Origin: QVMM01 sp047030855
GTDB taxonomy: Bacteria > Bacteroidota > Bacteroidia > Bacteroidales > Dysgonomonadaceae
DNA: 64,000 nucleotides
Direction: 5' to 3'
Assembly: GCA_047030855.1 (NCBI GenBank)
Contig: JBKYIJ010000009.1
Coordinates: forward strand, 82,021-146,020
The stretch's first letter is position 1. Each line of letters starts with the position of its first letter. Made by a program: the position numbers and the translations under genes. The notes under the pieces are model-generated. The model was given only the letters and a program-made list of their open reading frames with translations, was not told the DNA's origin and searched no databases. Shown here one piece after another: positions 19,146-29,082 of this stretch.

Positions 19146-19196
19146 AAAACCATCAGCCGATATTCAGAATTATTCACCTGAATGGCTGGTGGTTTT
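19146..19196 (+). terminator. Terminator of trpB
   Basis: AAAACCATCAGCC (19146-19158) pairs with GGCTGGTGGTTTT (19184-19196), with an inner stem ATTCAG/CTGAAT, then T residues. Confidence 0.85.
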
Positions 19197-19210
19197 TATT
19201 TTCAAAAATC

Positions 19211-19218
19211 TATCTTTG
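19211..19218 (+). promoter_or_regulatory. -7 element TATCTTTG for the 19246 lipoprotein gene
   Basis: TATCTTTG is a full match to TAnnTTTG, located 27 bases before the ATG and just after the trpB terminator. Confidence 0.6.
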
Positions 19219-19245
19219 CAGGGATAACAGATATATATTGTCAGT

Positions 19246-19779
19246 ATGAAAATTTTTATTCTAAGCATAATCAGTATCTTAATAATTCTGCCGTTGTTCT
19301 TTTCCTGTGACAGTACCGACGACGACTCGGAAAAACCAAAAATAGAAATTATCAGTTTACCCGACACTCTATACATAGATTCGATAGACAGCGCACATGT
19401 AATTGCGATCAGGTTGACAGACAACAAACTGTTATCATCATACAAAATACAGTTTATGCCAAGCCCGAATATGCCTTATCCCGATTCTATTTTTGGCAAT
19501 TACAGGGACACATTGGCTTATCAAAGATATGTTTATCCATCCCGCATAAATATAGGAGGAAGAGATTCGATCACTATCAGGCAGATTATAACGCTTCCTT
19601 CTTCAACTTCGAAATTTGACAAAAACAGTAATGCAAATAAAACTTATAATGTCAGAACAGGCTATTATAATATACTTGTAGGATGCATAGACGCGGCAGG
19701 GAATTCTGATTCAATTATTTCGCCAAAAGATATAATGATATTGTATTCTTCCAAATTTTACAAGAACCCAAAAAAATAG
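19246..19779 (+). CDS. Lipoprotein, possibly DUF4625
   Basis: This 177-residue protein starts with a signal peptide ending in a lipobox (LPLFFSC, Cys21) followed by an acidic stretch (DSTDDDSEK). The rest looks like one Ig-like beta domain, with GGRDSITIRQIITLP and NILVGCIDAAGNSDS near the end. The pattern resembles DUF4625 lipoproteins of Bacteroidota, but I cannot confirm this. It has its own promoter, between the trpB terminator and a convergent gene that ends 4 bases after it. The function is unknown. Confidence 0.7.
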   Translation: MKIFILSIISILIILPLFFSCDSTDDDSEKPKIEIISLPDTLYIDSIDSAHVIAIRLTDNKLLSSYKIQFMPSPNMPYPDSIFGNYRDTLAYQRYVYPSRINIGGRDSITIRQIITLPSSTSKFDKNSNANKTYNVRTGYYNILVGCIDAAGNSDSIISPKDIMILYSSKFYKNPKK

Positions 19780-19783
19780 ATTT

Positions 19784-20977
19784 TTATTTATCCTGCACAA
19801 TTAAGTATGCCCGATACTTAGAATTTTGATTTACGGGACATAAGGATAAATATCCCGAATAAACTCTGTTGTTTTCACAAATCAGAGGATATTCATTTCG
19901 CATATTCTTATCAACATCGAAAGTTCCCTGTGGACTATACTCTATATGAAAACTGCCTGTGGAATACTCCGATATGTATTTGTCACTTATACTCAATGCG
20001 ATTCGTCCCATATTGCTTCTCAGATTTATTTCTACGCATGGATGGAGCAAAATCTTTTTTTCTTCATTCTGATAGATCATCATATCCACTCCCAAATATC
20101 CGCAATAATCAGGCAGGATATGTTCTTTTATAAATTCCGACAAAACCATTCTTACATTTTCGAGTAAAGACAAATCAATATAAGCTGATATTTTAGACTT
20201 TATAATTTCTTGAGAGCCAATAAAATTACTTAAATAAGCACCTTTATCATTCGTATTGAAGAGAGAAAGTCCTTCGTAAACGAGAACTTTCTCTTTGACA
20301 GAAAATTCCATAGCAAAATCGGAAACCTTATCCAATGCTTTCTCCAACAAAACATAACCTTGTTTTCGAAAAAATCCGTGAAGTATTTGTATTTCGGCAC
20401 GTGACAATTCTCCTTTCGGCAACCACAACAATCCCCTACCCGATGACGAATACGGCGCTTTGACAAGATAACTGACATTCGGATTGTTTTTCAATATATT
20501 TTCAATCTCCGAAATTGAAGTACAGAAACAAGGTAAAATATCTTCCGTGATTTCCGAAACCTCATTTATAAGAAAATCTAAACACTTGACAGAAGTTTTG
20601 CGGCTACAGAGATCTTTATAATTATCATTCCAAACAGGGAGGTTCAAATTAAGCCCGAGATCATTATTCAGCATTTCAAACTGATGGATCGCCTGCGGAG
20701 ATATACCCCATAAGTCCACCGACTCATTGCTTAAATTGTAATTTGAGATATTTCCCTTATCAAGGATGACAGGCATTTTACCGAACTTTTCTTCTATGTT
20801 TATTATAAAACTATTGTCAATAGAATCATTGATCCACACAAAGTCATCCGGCAAAGCATACCATGCAGGCAGATAGGCAAGATCGCGCTGCATCATAACT
20901 ACATTTGTAGGAGCCATATAGTATTTCGATCCGTTCAATACGGCAGATTCGTGTCCCGGATTAAAAAAGTGAATCAT
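19784..20977 (-). CDS. ATP-grasp-like protein of unknown function
   Basis: This soluble protein of 397 residues has the look of an ATP-grasp enzyme: YLVKAPYSSSGRGLLWLP resembles the ATP-binding lysine and glycine-rich loop, VLLEKALDKV the hinge, and CVEINLRSNMG the metal-binding Glu/Asn end. ATP-grasp enzymes join a carboxylate to an amine or thiol, but the substrate here cannot be inferred. The N-terminus MIHFFNPGHESAV has no signal peptide. The gene is alone, convergent with the lipoprotein gene and upstream of nothing obvious. I have not seen a named family for it. Confidence 0.7.
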   Translation of the reverse strand: MIHFFNPGHESAVLNGSKYYMAPTNVVMMQRDLAYLPAWYALPDDFVWINDSIDNSFIINIEEKFGKMPVILDKGNISNYNLSNESVDLWGISPQAIHQFEMLNNDLGLNLNLPVWNDNYKDLCSRKTSVKCLDFLINEVSEITEDILPCFCTSISEIENILKNNPNVSYLVKAPYSSSGRGLLWLPKGELSRAEIQILHGFFRKQGYVLLEKALDKVSDFAMEFSVKEKVLVYEGLSLFNTNDKGAYLSNFIGSQEIIKSKISAYIDLSLLENVRMVLSEFIKEHILPDYCGYLGVDMMIYQNEEKKILLHPCVEINLRSNMGRIALSISDKYISEYSTGSFHIEYSPQGTFDVDKNMRNEYPLICENNRVYSGYLSLCPVNQNSKYRAYLIVQDK

Positions 20978-21049
20978 ATATCAAACATTGCTTTAAGAGA
21001 AAAGCAAAGTTAATATAGAAGACTGTATAGTAAAAGATTTAGAAGAAAT

Positions 21050-21078
21050 AAAAGGCTATCCATCACGGGTAGCCTTTT
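21050..21078 (-). terminator. Terminator of asnB
   Basis: AAAAGGCTATCC (21050-21061) pairs with GGGTAGCCTTTT (21067-21078) around a 5-base loop. On the minus strand it is followed by T residues. Confidence 0.85.
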
Positions 21079-21104
21079 ATTAAACCATTAAATAATATTT
21101 AAGC

Positions 21105-22766
21105 TTAATATGCTTTTTCATGTACAGTTTTGACAGCACGTCCCGAAGGATCTATCCTGTTTTTGAAAGCCGCATCCCATTCCAAAGCAACAGGTGTACT
21201 GCACGCAACGGAAGGAACCGAAGGTACGCATTGGGCAGCCGACGCCGAAGGAAAATGTTCTTCATACATCGTCCTGTACCAATATTCTTCTTTTGACATC
21301 GGAGGATTGATCGGAAATCTTTCTGCGGCATGCTTCATTTGCTTGTCAGAGACTTTCTGTTCAGCAATTTCCTTTAACGTATCAATCCAGCTATACCCCA
21401 CTCCGTCCGAGAATTGTTCTTTTTGCCTCCAAACCACGCTCTCAGGCAAATAATCCTGAAAAGCTTCGCGTAAAATATATTTTTCAATCTTGCCGTTACC
21501 GCACATCTTATCCTTTGGATTTATACTCATGGCTGCATCCAGAAATTCTTTATCCAAAAACGGGACTCTGCCTTCAACACCCCATGCCGCAAGCGATTTG
21601 TTCGCCCTGAGACAATCATACAAATGCAGTTTATCAAGTTTGCGGACGGTCTCTTCATGCAAAGCCTTATCATCAGGCGCTTTATGAAAATACAAGTATC
21701 CTCCGAATATTTCATCAGAGCCTTCTCCCGACAATACCATCTTCACTCCCATCGACTTGATATACCTCGCAAGCAAATACATAGGAGTCGAAGCCCTGAC
21801 GGTAGTTACATCATAAGTCTCGATGTGATAAATAACATCGCTCAAAGAGTCAAGAGCTTCCTCTACGGTAAAGTGAATTTCGTGATGCACCGTGCCGATA
21901 TAATCGGCTACTTTTTTTGCAGCAATCAAATCCGGTGCACCTTTCAACCCTATGGCGAACGAGTGTAATTGTGGCCACCAAGCTTCCGTTTCATTATTGT
22001 TTTCGATCCTGCGCGCAGCAAATTTCTTTGCAATAGCGGATATTACAGACGAATCGAGTCCGCCGGAAAGCAAGACTCCATACGGAACGTCTGACATCAG
22101 TTGTCTGTGAACTGCGTTTTCCAGCTCTTTTTTCAGCAGGTTCTTATCTGTTACATTATTCTTTACATTTTCATAATCCATCCAGTCCTTCTTATACCAT
22201 TGTTTTAACTCGCCATCTCTACTGTATAAGTAATGCCCGGGAGGAAATTCTTTGATATTCACACAAACGCCTTCCAACGCTTTTAATTCACTTGCCACGT
22301 AGAAATGTCCGTTTTCGTCGTGCCCCATATAGAGTGGAATTATACCGATATGATCCCTGCCTATCAGATATGAATTGTTCTTCTCATCATAAAGAGCAAA
22401 GGCAAAAATACCGTTGAGATCGTCAAATAATTTCACGCCTTTTTCCTGATACAATGCCAGAATTACCTCGCAATCCGAATTGGATTGAAAACCATAATCC
22501 GCATATTTTTTACGAATTTCCTGATGATTATAAATTTCACCGTTTACAGCCAGCACCAGATTTTTATCTTTACTATACTGAGGTTGTCCGCCTGACTGTA
22601 TGTCGACAATCGACAGCCTTTCGTGTACAAGAATAACATGTTGTCCGCAATGTATTCCCGACCAGTCAGGACCACGGTGACGTATTTTTTTTGCCATTCT
22701 CAATGCCTGAGGGCGTAAACTTTCTATATCTTGTTCTAAATCAAATATTCCAACAAATCCACACAT
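21105..22766 (-). CDS. asnB: Asparagine synthase B (glutamine-hydrolysing)
   Basis: This 553-residue enzyme makes asparagine from aspartate, glutamine and ATP. Cys2 of MCGFVGIF is the glutaminase nucleophile after Met removal, and the class II amidotransferase domain covers about residues 1-190 (RLSIVDIQSGGQP, NGEIYNHQEIR). The synthetase domain has the PP-loop LLSGGLDSSVISA at about residue 228 and SGEGSDEIFGGY. Length and order fit AsnB. It is alone, between its terminator and the fabG terminator. Confidence 0.96.
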   Translation of the reverse strand: MCGFVGIFDLEQDIESLRPQALRMAKKIRHRGPDWSGIHCGQHVILVHERLSIVDIQSGGQPQYSKDKNLVLAVNGEIYNHQEIRKKYADYGFQSNSDCEVILALYQEKGVKLFDDLNGIFAFALYDEKNNSYLIGRDHIGIIPLYMGHDENGHFYVASELKALEGVCVNIKEFPPGHYLYSRDGELKQWYKKDWMDYENVKNNVTDKNLLKKELENAVHRQLMSDVPYGVLLSGGLDSSVISAIAKKFAARRIENNNETEAWWPQLHSFAIGLKGAPDLIAAKKVADYIGTVHHEIHFTVEEALDSLSDVIYHIETYDVTTVRASTPMYLLARYIKSMGVKMVLSGEGSDEIFGGYLYFHKAPDDKALHEETVRKLDKLHLYDCLRANKSLAAWGVEGRVPFLDKEFLDAAMSINPKDKMCGNGKIEKYILREAFQDYLPESVVWRQKEQFSDGVGYSWIDTLKEIAEQKVSDKQMKHAAERFPINPPMSKEEYWYRTMYEEHFPSASAAQCVPSVPSVACSTPVALEWDAAFKNRIDPSGRAVKTVHEKAY

Positions 22767-22907
22767 AAGATTATCTTAATTTACATCTATCTTTTATTAT
22801 AACAATAAGACAAATATATATCAATAATTTTAAATAAAAACTATTTTAACATTAAAATAATGCGATATTAAAATTATTTGTTTCATTTTGAAATAATATG
22901 AAAACAA

Positions 22908-22934
22908 AAAACAGCAAGAATATCTTGCTGTTTT
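22908..22934 (-). terminator. Terminator of fabG
   Basis: AAAACAGCAAGA (22908-22919) pairs perfectly with TCTTGCTGTTTT (22923-22934) around a 3-base loop; on the minus strand a T-rich tail follows. Confidence 0.9.
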
Positions 22935-22957
22935 CAATATATATTTAATAGTCTGAA

Positions 22958-23704
22958 TTACGCGTTCATCCCTCCACAAACAGGAATAGCCTGTCCCGAA
23001 ACATAAGAAGAAAGATCGGAAGCCAAGAATACCGCAACATTTGCAACATCCTCAGGTGTTCCTCCGCGACGCAACGGAATTTGTTCCGCCCATTTTTTCT
23101 TAACGTCCTCAGGTAATACGCCAGTCATTTCAGTAATAATAAATCCGGGACAAATGCAGTTTGCACGAATATTTCTCGAACCAAGTTCCTTCGCAATAGA
23201 TTTAGCCAAACCTATCATACCTGCTTTAGAAGCTGAGTAGTTAGTCTGCCCTGCATTACCCGACAAGCCCACAACAGAACTCATATTTATAATGCTCCCC
23301 GATTTTTGCTTCATCATCACAGGAGTTACGGCATGAATAAAATTAAATGCCGATTTCAGGTTTACATTGATAACCATATCCCACTGTTGTTCAGTCATAC
23401 GCATCATCAGTCCGTCGCGTGTAATACCCGCATTATTTACAAGAATGTCTATGCGTCCGAAATCTTTTACAATTTCGTCAACAACCTTATGTGTATCTTC
23501 AAAGTTAGCGGCGTTAGAAGCATAACCTTTTACTTTGACTCCAAACGCAGCAATTTCTTTCTCAGTTTGCTTGGCATTGTCGTCTATTGATAAATCGGTA
23601 AATGCTATATTTGCTCCTTCCTGTGCAAATTTTAAAGCTATTGCTTTTCCAATACCACGTGCAGCCCCTGTTACAACAGCTGTCTTTCCTTCAAGTAATT
23701 TCAT
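22958..23704 (-). CDS. fabG: 3-oxoacyl-ACP reductase FabG
   Basis: This is a 248-residue short-chain dehydrogenase of fatty acid synthesis, NADPH dependent. It shows the Rossmann motif TGAARGIG (residues 12-19), NNAG (90-93), and the catalytic Ser143, Tyr156 and Lys160 (TNYSASKAG). It reads like a true FabG rather than a general SDR (ITRDGLMMRMTEQQWD, CPGFIITEMT). It is downstream of a TetR gene by 28 bases and has its own terminator, so the two are likely one transcript. Confidence 0.93.
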   Translation of the reverse strand: MKLLEGKTAVVTGAARGIGKAIALKFAQEGANIAFTDLSIDDNAKQTEKEIAAFGVKVKGYASNAANFEDTHKVVDEIVKDFGRIDILVNNAGITRDGLMMRMTEQQWDMVINVNLKSAFNFIHAVTPVMMKQKSGSIINMSSVVGLSGNAGQTNYSASKAGMIGLAKSIAKELGSRNIRANCICPGFIITEMTGVLPEDVKKKWAEQIPLRRGGTPEDVANVAVFLASDLSSYVSGQAIPVCGGMNA

Positions 23705-23732
23705 GATTTTTATTCGTTATAATTAATCTTAT

Positions 23733-24320
23733 TTATTTTTTAGCTTTGATTCCGTGAAAAATCAAATGGGAAATATTTTCATATCTCATAGAGTCCGAGC
23801 TTATCGGGCTTATAAGCCCTCTGATATATGGAAGTTCCAAACCCCGCAAAGCATGGTGCAGCAATTCGGCAGTCATATCCACATCGGGCATTTCCAATGT
23901 CCCTTCATCTACTCCGTCCTGTAAAATCTGTTTTAAAACCTCTATCTCTTTTTTGTCGTAAGCTTTTCTTACGCTTTGCACACGCCAAATATCGCGAAAA
24001 AAATCTGCCCTTAAAGTCCCGTTTCGGAATACGACTTTCTTTATCGCATCCAATCTTGTATAAAAAAACAACAGAAGTTTCTCATCGGCAGGAAGTTTTT
24101 TTGAAGCCACATTCTGCAAATCTTCGTACATATGTTCCAATTCAGACTCTACAACTGCCTGAAAAACCTCATTTTTATTATTGAAATATGTATAAAGCGT
24201 CCGACGTCCCCGATGAGAAGCAATGGCGATATCGTTCATGGTTGTATTCTCCACTCCAAGTTTGGCAAACAGTTGCCTCGCCACTTCTATAAGCATATTT
24301 CTTGTTTTGGAGATAGCCAT
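23733..24320 (-). CDS. TetR/AcrR family transcriptional regulator
   Basis: This is a 195-residue repressor-type regulator. The N-terminal helix-turn-helix covers about residues 5-52 (LFAKLGVENTTMNDIAIASHRGRRTLYTYFNNKNEVF). The C-terminal ligand domain is not specific enough to predict the inducer. An inverted repeat 12-38 bases upstream of its start looks like its own operator. It sits between an efflux system upstream on the same strand and fabG downstream, so the natural guess is that it senses a lipid-like or toxic compound and controls fabG, itself and perhaps the pump. Confidence 0.9.
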   Translation of the reverse strand: MAISKTRNMLIEVARQLFAKLGVENTTMNDIAIASHRGRRTLYTYFNNKNEVFQAVVESELEHMYEDLQNVASKKLPADEKLLLFFYTRLDAIKKVVFRNGTLRADFFRDIWRVQSVRKAYDKKEIEVLKQILQDGVDEGTLEMPDVDMTAELLHHALRGLELPYIRGLISPISSDSMRYENISHLIFHGIKAKK

Positions 24321-24331
24321 AAATTCTTAAA

Positions 24332-24358
24332 TTGCACAGTGAAATAATTTCTGTGCAA
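24332..24358 (-). promoter_or_regulatory. Putative TetR operator: TTGCACAG-N11-CTGTGCAA
   Basis: There is a perfect 8-bp inverted repeat with an 11-base spacer. On the minus strand the TTG of its first arm is the end of a TATTTTTG -7 box, so a bound dimer would cover the promoter and start site of the tetR gene. I found no second copy before tolC or asnB. Confidence 0.7.
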
Positions 24359-24430
24359 AAATAATACAAAATAAGTTGAGAACAGCGTTTAATTGCTTTT
24401 TTTCACAAATAAAACACCAAATTGTCAGCA

Positions 24431-26041
24431 TTAATGCAGATCTCGTCCGACTTTGATAAGTTTTACAGGTTTAAACTTGAAGAAGTATAATAAGATAACG
24501 ACAAGCAAAATAATGCTCAAAATCAGCATCCATCCCAAAATTGCCTTTATGCTTACAGTCATAGATTGCACCTGTACTTTAGCGTAAAGTGCGTTTGTCG
24601 CTATTTTTTCGGCATCCTGCATGCCAAATCCTTGAGAAAGAGCAGTTTTCAAAGACTGATTATATTGTGAAACAGCTAAGGGATTCTGAGTAGTTATACT
24701 TTCAGATAAAACCATATTGTTTTTCTGTTGTAACCGATACAGCCAGTTTGTCAGGATAGAAGAACCGAGTGCCGGACCTAATACAGACCGTGCGGTTATT
24801 ATATAAAACGCGTTAGGTATAAGTTTTTCGGGAGGCAGCCCTTCCACCGCATAAACCCCAAAAGCAACGAACAACGTAAGCATCCCGACACCTTTAAAAA
24901 ACATCGGCAAATACATGTCGCTATATAAGCCCATCGGTTCTATTCTGAAATACAATATGCCGATAGCAACAGTGAAACATGCAAAACCGAGAAATATGAG
25001 CCATGCCATCCGAATAGCTTTCAGATACCAATAATAACTGATAAATCCGCCAACGACCAGTCCCGGTAAAGTGTACAGATAAAGTTCATTTGCTTTCACG
25101 CTGTCGAGTTTCAGAATATTATTAACATATGAAGACGTCAGAATACTGAAAGACGCAAAAAACATAAACACAAGGGAAAACAAATAAACAACGCGGGAGT
25201 TACGGTTTTTCAGGACACTGAGATCGGCAAAGGGCTTAGCAAGTATTAACTGCCGGCGAATGAACATCCAACCCACAACCAGTATCAGAACTGTCGCAAA
25301 TATTATATTATTAGAGGCAAACCAATCGTTTGTTTTTCCATAAGTAAGCACATAAATGATAGCCATAATAACAACCGACACCTGAAAGAAACTTAGCCAG
25401 TCGATATCGCTGAAAGATATTTTAATCAAACGTTTACTCGTCTGCATACAAATAACTACGAGCAACAAAGCCAGAAACAGTAAGACAATCATAAAATAAT
25501 ACATATGTTGCCATTGATAACGATATGCGAATTCGGCAGTCAGGACAAGCGAAAGCTGCCCGACACCTATCGTAATAGGATAGAATTTAGCATAAAATTC
25601 GTTACGGGTTTTGCTCGGACTGAATGCAGGCATCAGAATATTAATTACTTCCGACATCGAAAAAGCTTTAAAAAATCCGATGAAAAAACTGCAAAAAATA
25701 AGTATCTCGATATAAGAGGTTAAAGCACAGACTAAGCTCAAAACTATCTGCACGAAGATAACCACAATGATTATCGTTTTGGTAGTGGCAAGCGTACGCG
25801 TTTTCAGTATAAAAAGCTGTGCGATAGCCATTCCTGCAGCAGAAGCATAATATGCCATATTTATATCTTCGGATATAACGCCGAGAAATCCTGCTATATC
25901 AATGTTGCTTCCTGTATATGCCCCGTTCAGCAACAATATAGGCATCAATATAACCAAAGCAATAACAATGGACAGCCATCGCGGCACCCAGCTTCTGAAA
26001 TGAAGTTTCAGCGTATCCGAAAGATTGAAGTATGATAACAT
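24431..26041 (-). CDS. MFS multidrug transporter (DHA2/EmrB-like)
   Basis: This 536-residue inner-membrane drug/proton antiporter has roughly 14 membrane segments, as in the DHA2 family. The stop region lies 110 bases before the tetR start. Its gene is separated by only 2 bases from the HlyD gene and together with the TolC gene forms a complete tripartite pump across both membranes. The sequence has diverged from EmrB (no clear motif A), as is usual in Bacteroidota. The substrate is unknown. Confidence 0.88.
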   Translation of the reverse strand: MLSYFNLSDTLKLHFRSWVPRWLSIVIALVILMPILLLNGAYTGSNIDIAGFLGVISEDINMAYYASAAGMAIAQLFILKTRTLATTKTIIIVVIFVQIVLSLVCALTSYIEILIFCSFFIGFFKAFSMSEVINILMPAFSPSKTRNEFYAKFYPITIGVGQLSLVLTAEFAYRYQWQHMYYFMIVLLFLALLLVVICMQTSKRLIKISFSDIDWLSFFQVSVVIMAIIYVLTYGKTNDWFASNNIIFATVLILVVGWMFIRRQLILAKPFADLSVLKNRNSRVVYLFSLVFMFFASFSILTSSYVNNILKLDSVKANELYLYTLPGLVVGGFISYYWYLKAIRMAWLIFLGFACFTVAIGILYFRIEPMGLYSDMYLPMFFKGVGMLTLFVAFGVYAVEGLPPEKLIPNAFYIITARSVLGPALGSSILTNWLYRLQQKNNMVLSESITTQNPLAVSQYNQSLKTALSQGFGMQDAEKIATNALYAKVQVQSMTVSIKAILGWMLILSIILLVVILLYFFKFKPVKLIKVGRDLH

Positions 26042-26043
26042 CG

Positions 26044-27153
26044 TTATTTGCCTTTGACAGCCTCTGTTTCAACCATCATTCCGGCTCTTAATTTACCCAT
26101 ATCTTCAGGAGAAATATCGACAAAGTCAATCCTAACGGGTATTCTTTGTTGTATTTTGACGAAGTTACCCGCCGAATTATCGGTAGGAATCATAGAATAT
26201 TTTGAGCCTGTTGCTTCAGATATAGCCGTAACTTTACCTTTAAAAGTCCTACCCTCTATCGCATCGACTCTTATCTTTATTTCCTGTCCGATGTATATAT
26301 TTTCAATTTGCTTTTCTCTATAATTAGCTATTACCCACTTATTTCCGCTTTTTATCAGGTTAGTAACCGTTTGTCCTGCCTGAATAAACTGACCCGCCTC
26401 AAATGTACGGCGTCCGACATATCCGTCGTAAGGAGCCGTAATGACGGTATAAGACAAATTGAGTTTTGCCATATCCAGTTCCGCCTGTTTCCGAAGTATG
26501 TTGGCTTCTATATTTTTCTGTTTATTTACGGCTTCAGTCGATACAGATTTCAAGGATTCCTTTTGTTTTAATAACGCATCATAATGCGCTTTGGCAGCAT
26601 CATATTCAGTTTTTACTTGATCGAATTGCTGTTGCGAAACTGATTGTGCATCCAGCAGATTTTTATATCTTTTATAATCCTGTTCCAATTTCCAAAGTCT
26701 GGCCTTTGATTCCGCTAAGTTTGCATCGGATACCGCTACATTCGCATGGGAAGTATTAATACTGGAAGATTGCACGGAGGAAGACGCCTGTGCATCCATC
26801 AATGCAGCTTCTGCATCCATCAGTTTTATCCGATATTCACGATCGTCTATTACCAACAAAGTATCTCCTTCTTTAACCCATTGATGATCGGTAAAGTTAA
26901 TCTTACTTATATAACCCGACACCCTTACGTTAACAGGCGCTATATATTGTTCGATAGTAGCATCGTTCGTAATTTCATATTTATAGTAACGATAAAAGAA
27001 ATTTATAGCCCAGATAATGCCGCCTATGGCTAACAGAATACTGATAATATTAAGAATCAGGGTTCTTCTCTCCTTGTTCTTGAGCTTCTTGTAAATTCGT
27101 TTTCGCTCTTCTTTATCGTTTATTTGATCTATATTAAAATCAGATTCCTTCAT
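26044..27153 (-). CDS. HlyD/EmrA family periplasmic adaptor
   Basis: This 369-residue membrane fusion protein has one N-terminal membrane segment (about residues 32-52), a lipoyl-like half motif (VRVSGYISKINFTDHQWVKEGDTLLVID), a long coiled-coil hairpin (about 100-215), the second lipoyl half (APYDGYVGRRTFEAGQFI), and a beta-barrel domain (EIKIRVDAIEGRTFKGKV). It joins the MFS protein to the TolC-like channel. The gene lies 10 bases after tolC and 2 bases before the MFS gene. Confidence 0.94.
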   Translation of the reverse strand: MKESDFNIDQINDKEERKRIYKKLKNKERRTLILNIISILLAIGGIIWAINFFYRYYKYEITNDATIEQYIAPVNVRVSGYISKINFTDHQWVKEGDTLLVIDDREYRIKLMDAEAALMDAQASSSVQSSSINTSHANVAVSDANLAESKARLWKLEQDYKRYKNLLDAQSVSQQQFDQVKTEYDAAKAHYDALLKQKESLKSVSTEAVNKQKNIEANILRKQAELDMAKLNLSYTVITAPYDGYVGRRTFEAGQFIQAGQTVTNLIKSGNKWVIANYREKQIENIYIGQEIKIRVDAIEGRTFKGKVTAISEATGSKYSMIPTDNSAGNFVKIQQRIPVRIDFVDISPEDMGKLRAGMMVETEAVKGK

Positions 27154-27163
27154 CTTTCAATAT

Positions 27164-28470
27164 TTATAAATTACCGCTGGCATTCTGGAGTTGATAATAT
27201 GTATATATAGCGTTTGTTCGGGCTTTTGTCAACTGTAGTTCCGCATCGAGCAAAACAGTATTTGCATCGAGCAGGTCCGTCAATATTGCCAACTGGTTAT
27301 AGTATTTGTTTTTTACGATCCTGTAATTTTCTTTTGCCTGAATAACGGATTTTTCCAAAGAGGATATTCGGTCAAGGGCTTCCTTGTGTTTTACATAAGC
27401 CGATTTTACGTTTGTCCTTACGTTTTGTTTTTCCTGTTCAACAGCCAGATCCTGTATATAAATCTGATGCTTTGCGGCACTGATGCTATGTTTCCTGTCG
27501 AATAAAGACGACAGCTTGTAGGACAAACTCAATGACACGCCCCAAGTATTGATGTACAGATCCTGCACGGGCGAACTATTGGGAATAGGGCGTTGAAAAG
27601 TATTGCCTGCCTGTAAGGATAAGTTAGGCAGAAAATCGGCTTTTATAATATTCAGATTATTGTCCGACAATTGCTTGTTTGCGCGCGATATTTTTATAGA
27701 CGGATATTTCTCATAACCTTGATATACGTAATCATTCTCACTCAGAATATCCATCCTATCGGACAGCATTGTCGTATCGGGCTCTAAGAGCAACGATTCG
27801 TCCATCCCCAGCATAATGGTCAATTGTTGAGAAACTAGTTGTATGTCATTATTGGTTTCCCTGTAAGACAATTCGTAGTTAGTCAATGTCAATTCGCTAC
27901 GCAGAACATCGTTGGAAGTTATCATTCCCTGCTCCATCATCTTACGAATATCGTGCAAACGTACTTTGGCTTCTTCTATATTTTGCCTGTAAACATCTTC
28001 CTCTTTATACAAATTGAATAAATCAAGGTATTTACTAACCAGCCACAGTTTTAAATCGGATTTGTTTTCCTCCAGACTCAATTTGGCAATCAAGGCTTCT
28101 ATTTCCGATTTTTTTATATTGTTTCTTATACGTCCGCCCTGATACAGAGGCTGAACGACATTTGCCTGATAGTTTTGTTTCCAATCAGGTGTTTCGGAAC
28201 GTTTTACAAAAGAAAGATCGGTATTGAATATAACAGGAGTGCCTGTATATCCGAAAAGTCCGCTTAATGCAATATCAGGCAGTTGTTTTTTTTGGCTAAA
28301 GTGTGTTTGTCTTCCGCGATATGTATTTTTTCCTGCGACATGCGGATAGCTAAACTATTTTCCAGCCCTTTTTCAAAAACTTCGTCCAAACCCAACTTAT
28401 AGGTAGTTTGAGCCTCAATTGTCGCTGTAGCGGCAAACGCTACAACCAATATGCATATTAACTTTTTCAC
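27164..28470 (-). CDS. TolC-family outer membrane efflux protein (one frameshift as assembled)
   Basis: This is the outer-membrane channel of the pump. The signal peptide MKKLICILVVAFAATATIEA leads into an OEP domain, but the frame breaks at an A8 run on the minus strand (plus-strand T8, 28286-28293). Adding one A restores LAKKKQLPDIALSGLFGYTG and carries the frame without interruption into the downstream part, giving about 435 residues. The coiled-coil repeats typical of OEP are present (IKKSEIEALIAKLSLEENK). It starts 40 bases after pth with no terminator between, so transcription may enter from rplY-pth. Confidence 0.88.
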
Positions 28471-28510
28471 CTTAATATTTATCCGATCACAAGTTAATCT
28501 TAAAATGCGT

Positions 28511-29074
28511 TTATTTATTATTATACTGGTTCATCGTATTCTGAATCCCAGCCAGACAAAAACTCTTTATAATCTCTGAACAGATTCCCATTCTTTCGGG
28601 CAGTTTTTCCTCCTCTTCTTTCCAGAAATTACTCAGTACGTATTCAACCTGCATTCCTTTCGGAAAATCGTTCCCTATTCCGAAACGCAAACGCGCATAA
28701 TTCTGAGTCCCTAAAACGTCCTGAATATTTCTTAATCCGTTATGTCCCGCATCGCTTCCTTTTGCTTTCAGACGCAATACTCCGAAAGGCAAAGCAAGAT
28801 CATCCACCACAACTAAAAGATTTTCCAAAGGTATTTTTTCTTTTTGCAGCCAATAACGGATCGCATTACCGCTCAGATTCATATAAGTAGAAGGTTTCAG
28901 CAAAATAAGCGTCCGCCCCTTTACTTTTATTTCTGCAACAGCACCGTAACGATCGTTTACAAAAAAGACATTGGACGCCTCTGCTAAAGCGTCCAATACT
29001 CTAAAACCTATATTGTGGCGGGAATATTCGTACTCAGTACCGATGTTGCCCAAACCAGCAATTAAATATTTCAT
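28511..29074 (-). CDS. pth: Peptidyl-tRNA hydrolase
   Basis: This 187-residue enzyme releases peptides from prematurely dropped peptidyl-tRNA. Conserved blocks are GLGNIGTEYEYSRHNIGF with His20 as the catalytic histidine, KPSTYMNLSG, and VVVDDLALPFG followed by GSDAGHNGLRNI. It is 8 bases downstream of rplY, a common pairing in bacteria. Confidence 0.96.
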   Translation of the reverse strand: MKYLIAGLGNIGTEYEYSRHNIGFRVLDALAEASNVFFVNDRYGAVAEIKVKGRTLILLKPSTYMNLSGNAIRYWLQKEKIPLENLLVVVDDLALPFGVLRLKAKGSDAGHNGLRNIQDVLGTQNYARLRFGIGNDFPKGMQVEYVLSNFWKEEEEKLPERMGICSEIIKSFCLAGIQNTMNQYNNK

Positions 29075-29082
29075 TTCAATTA

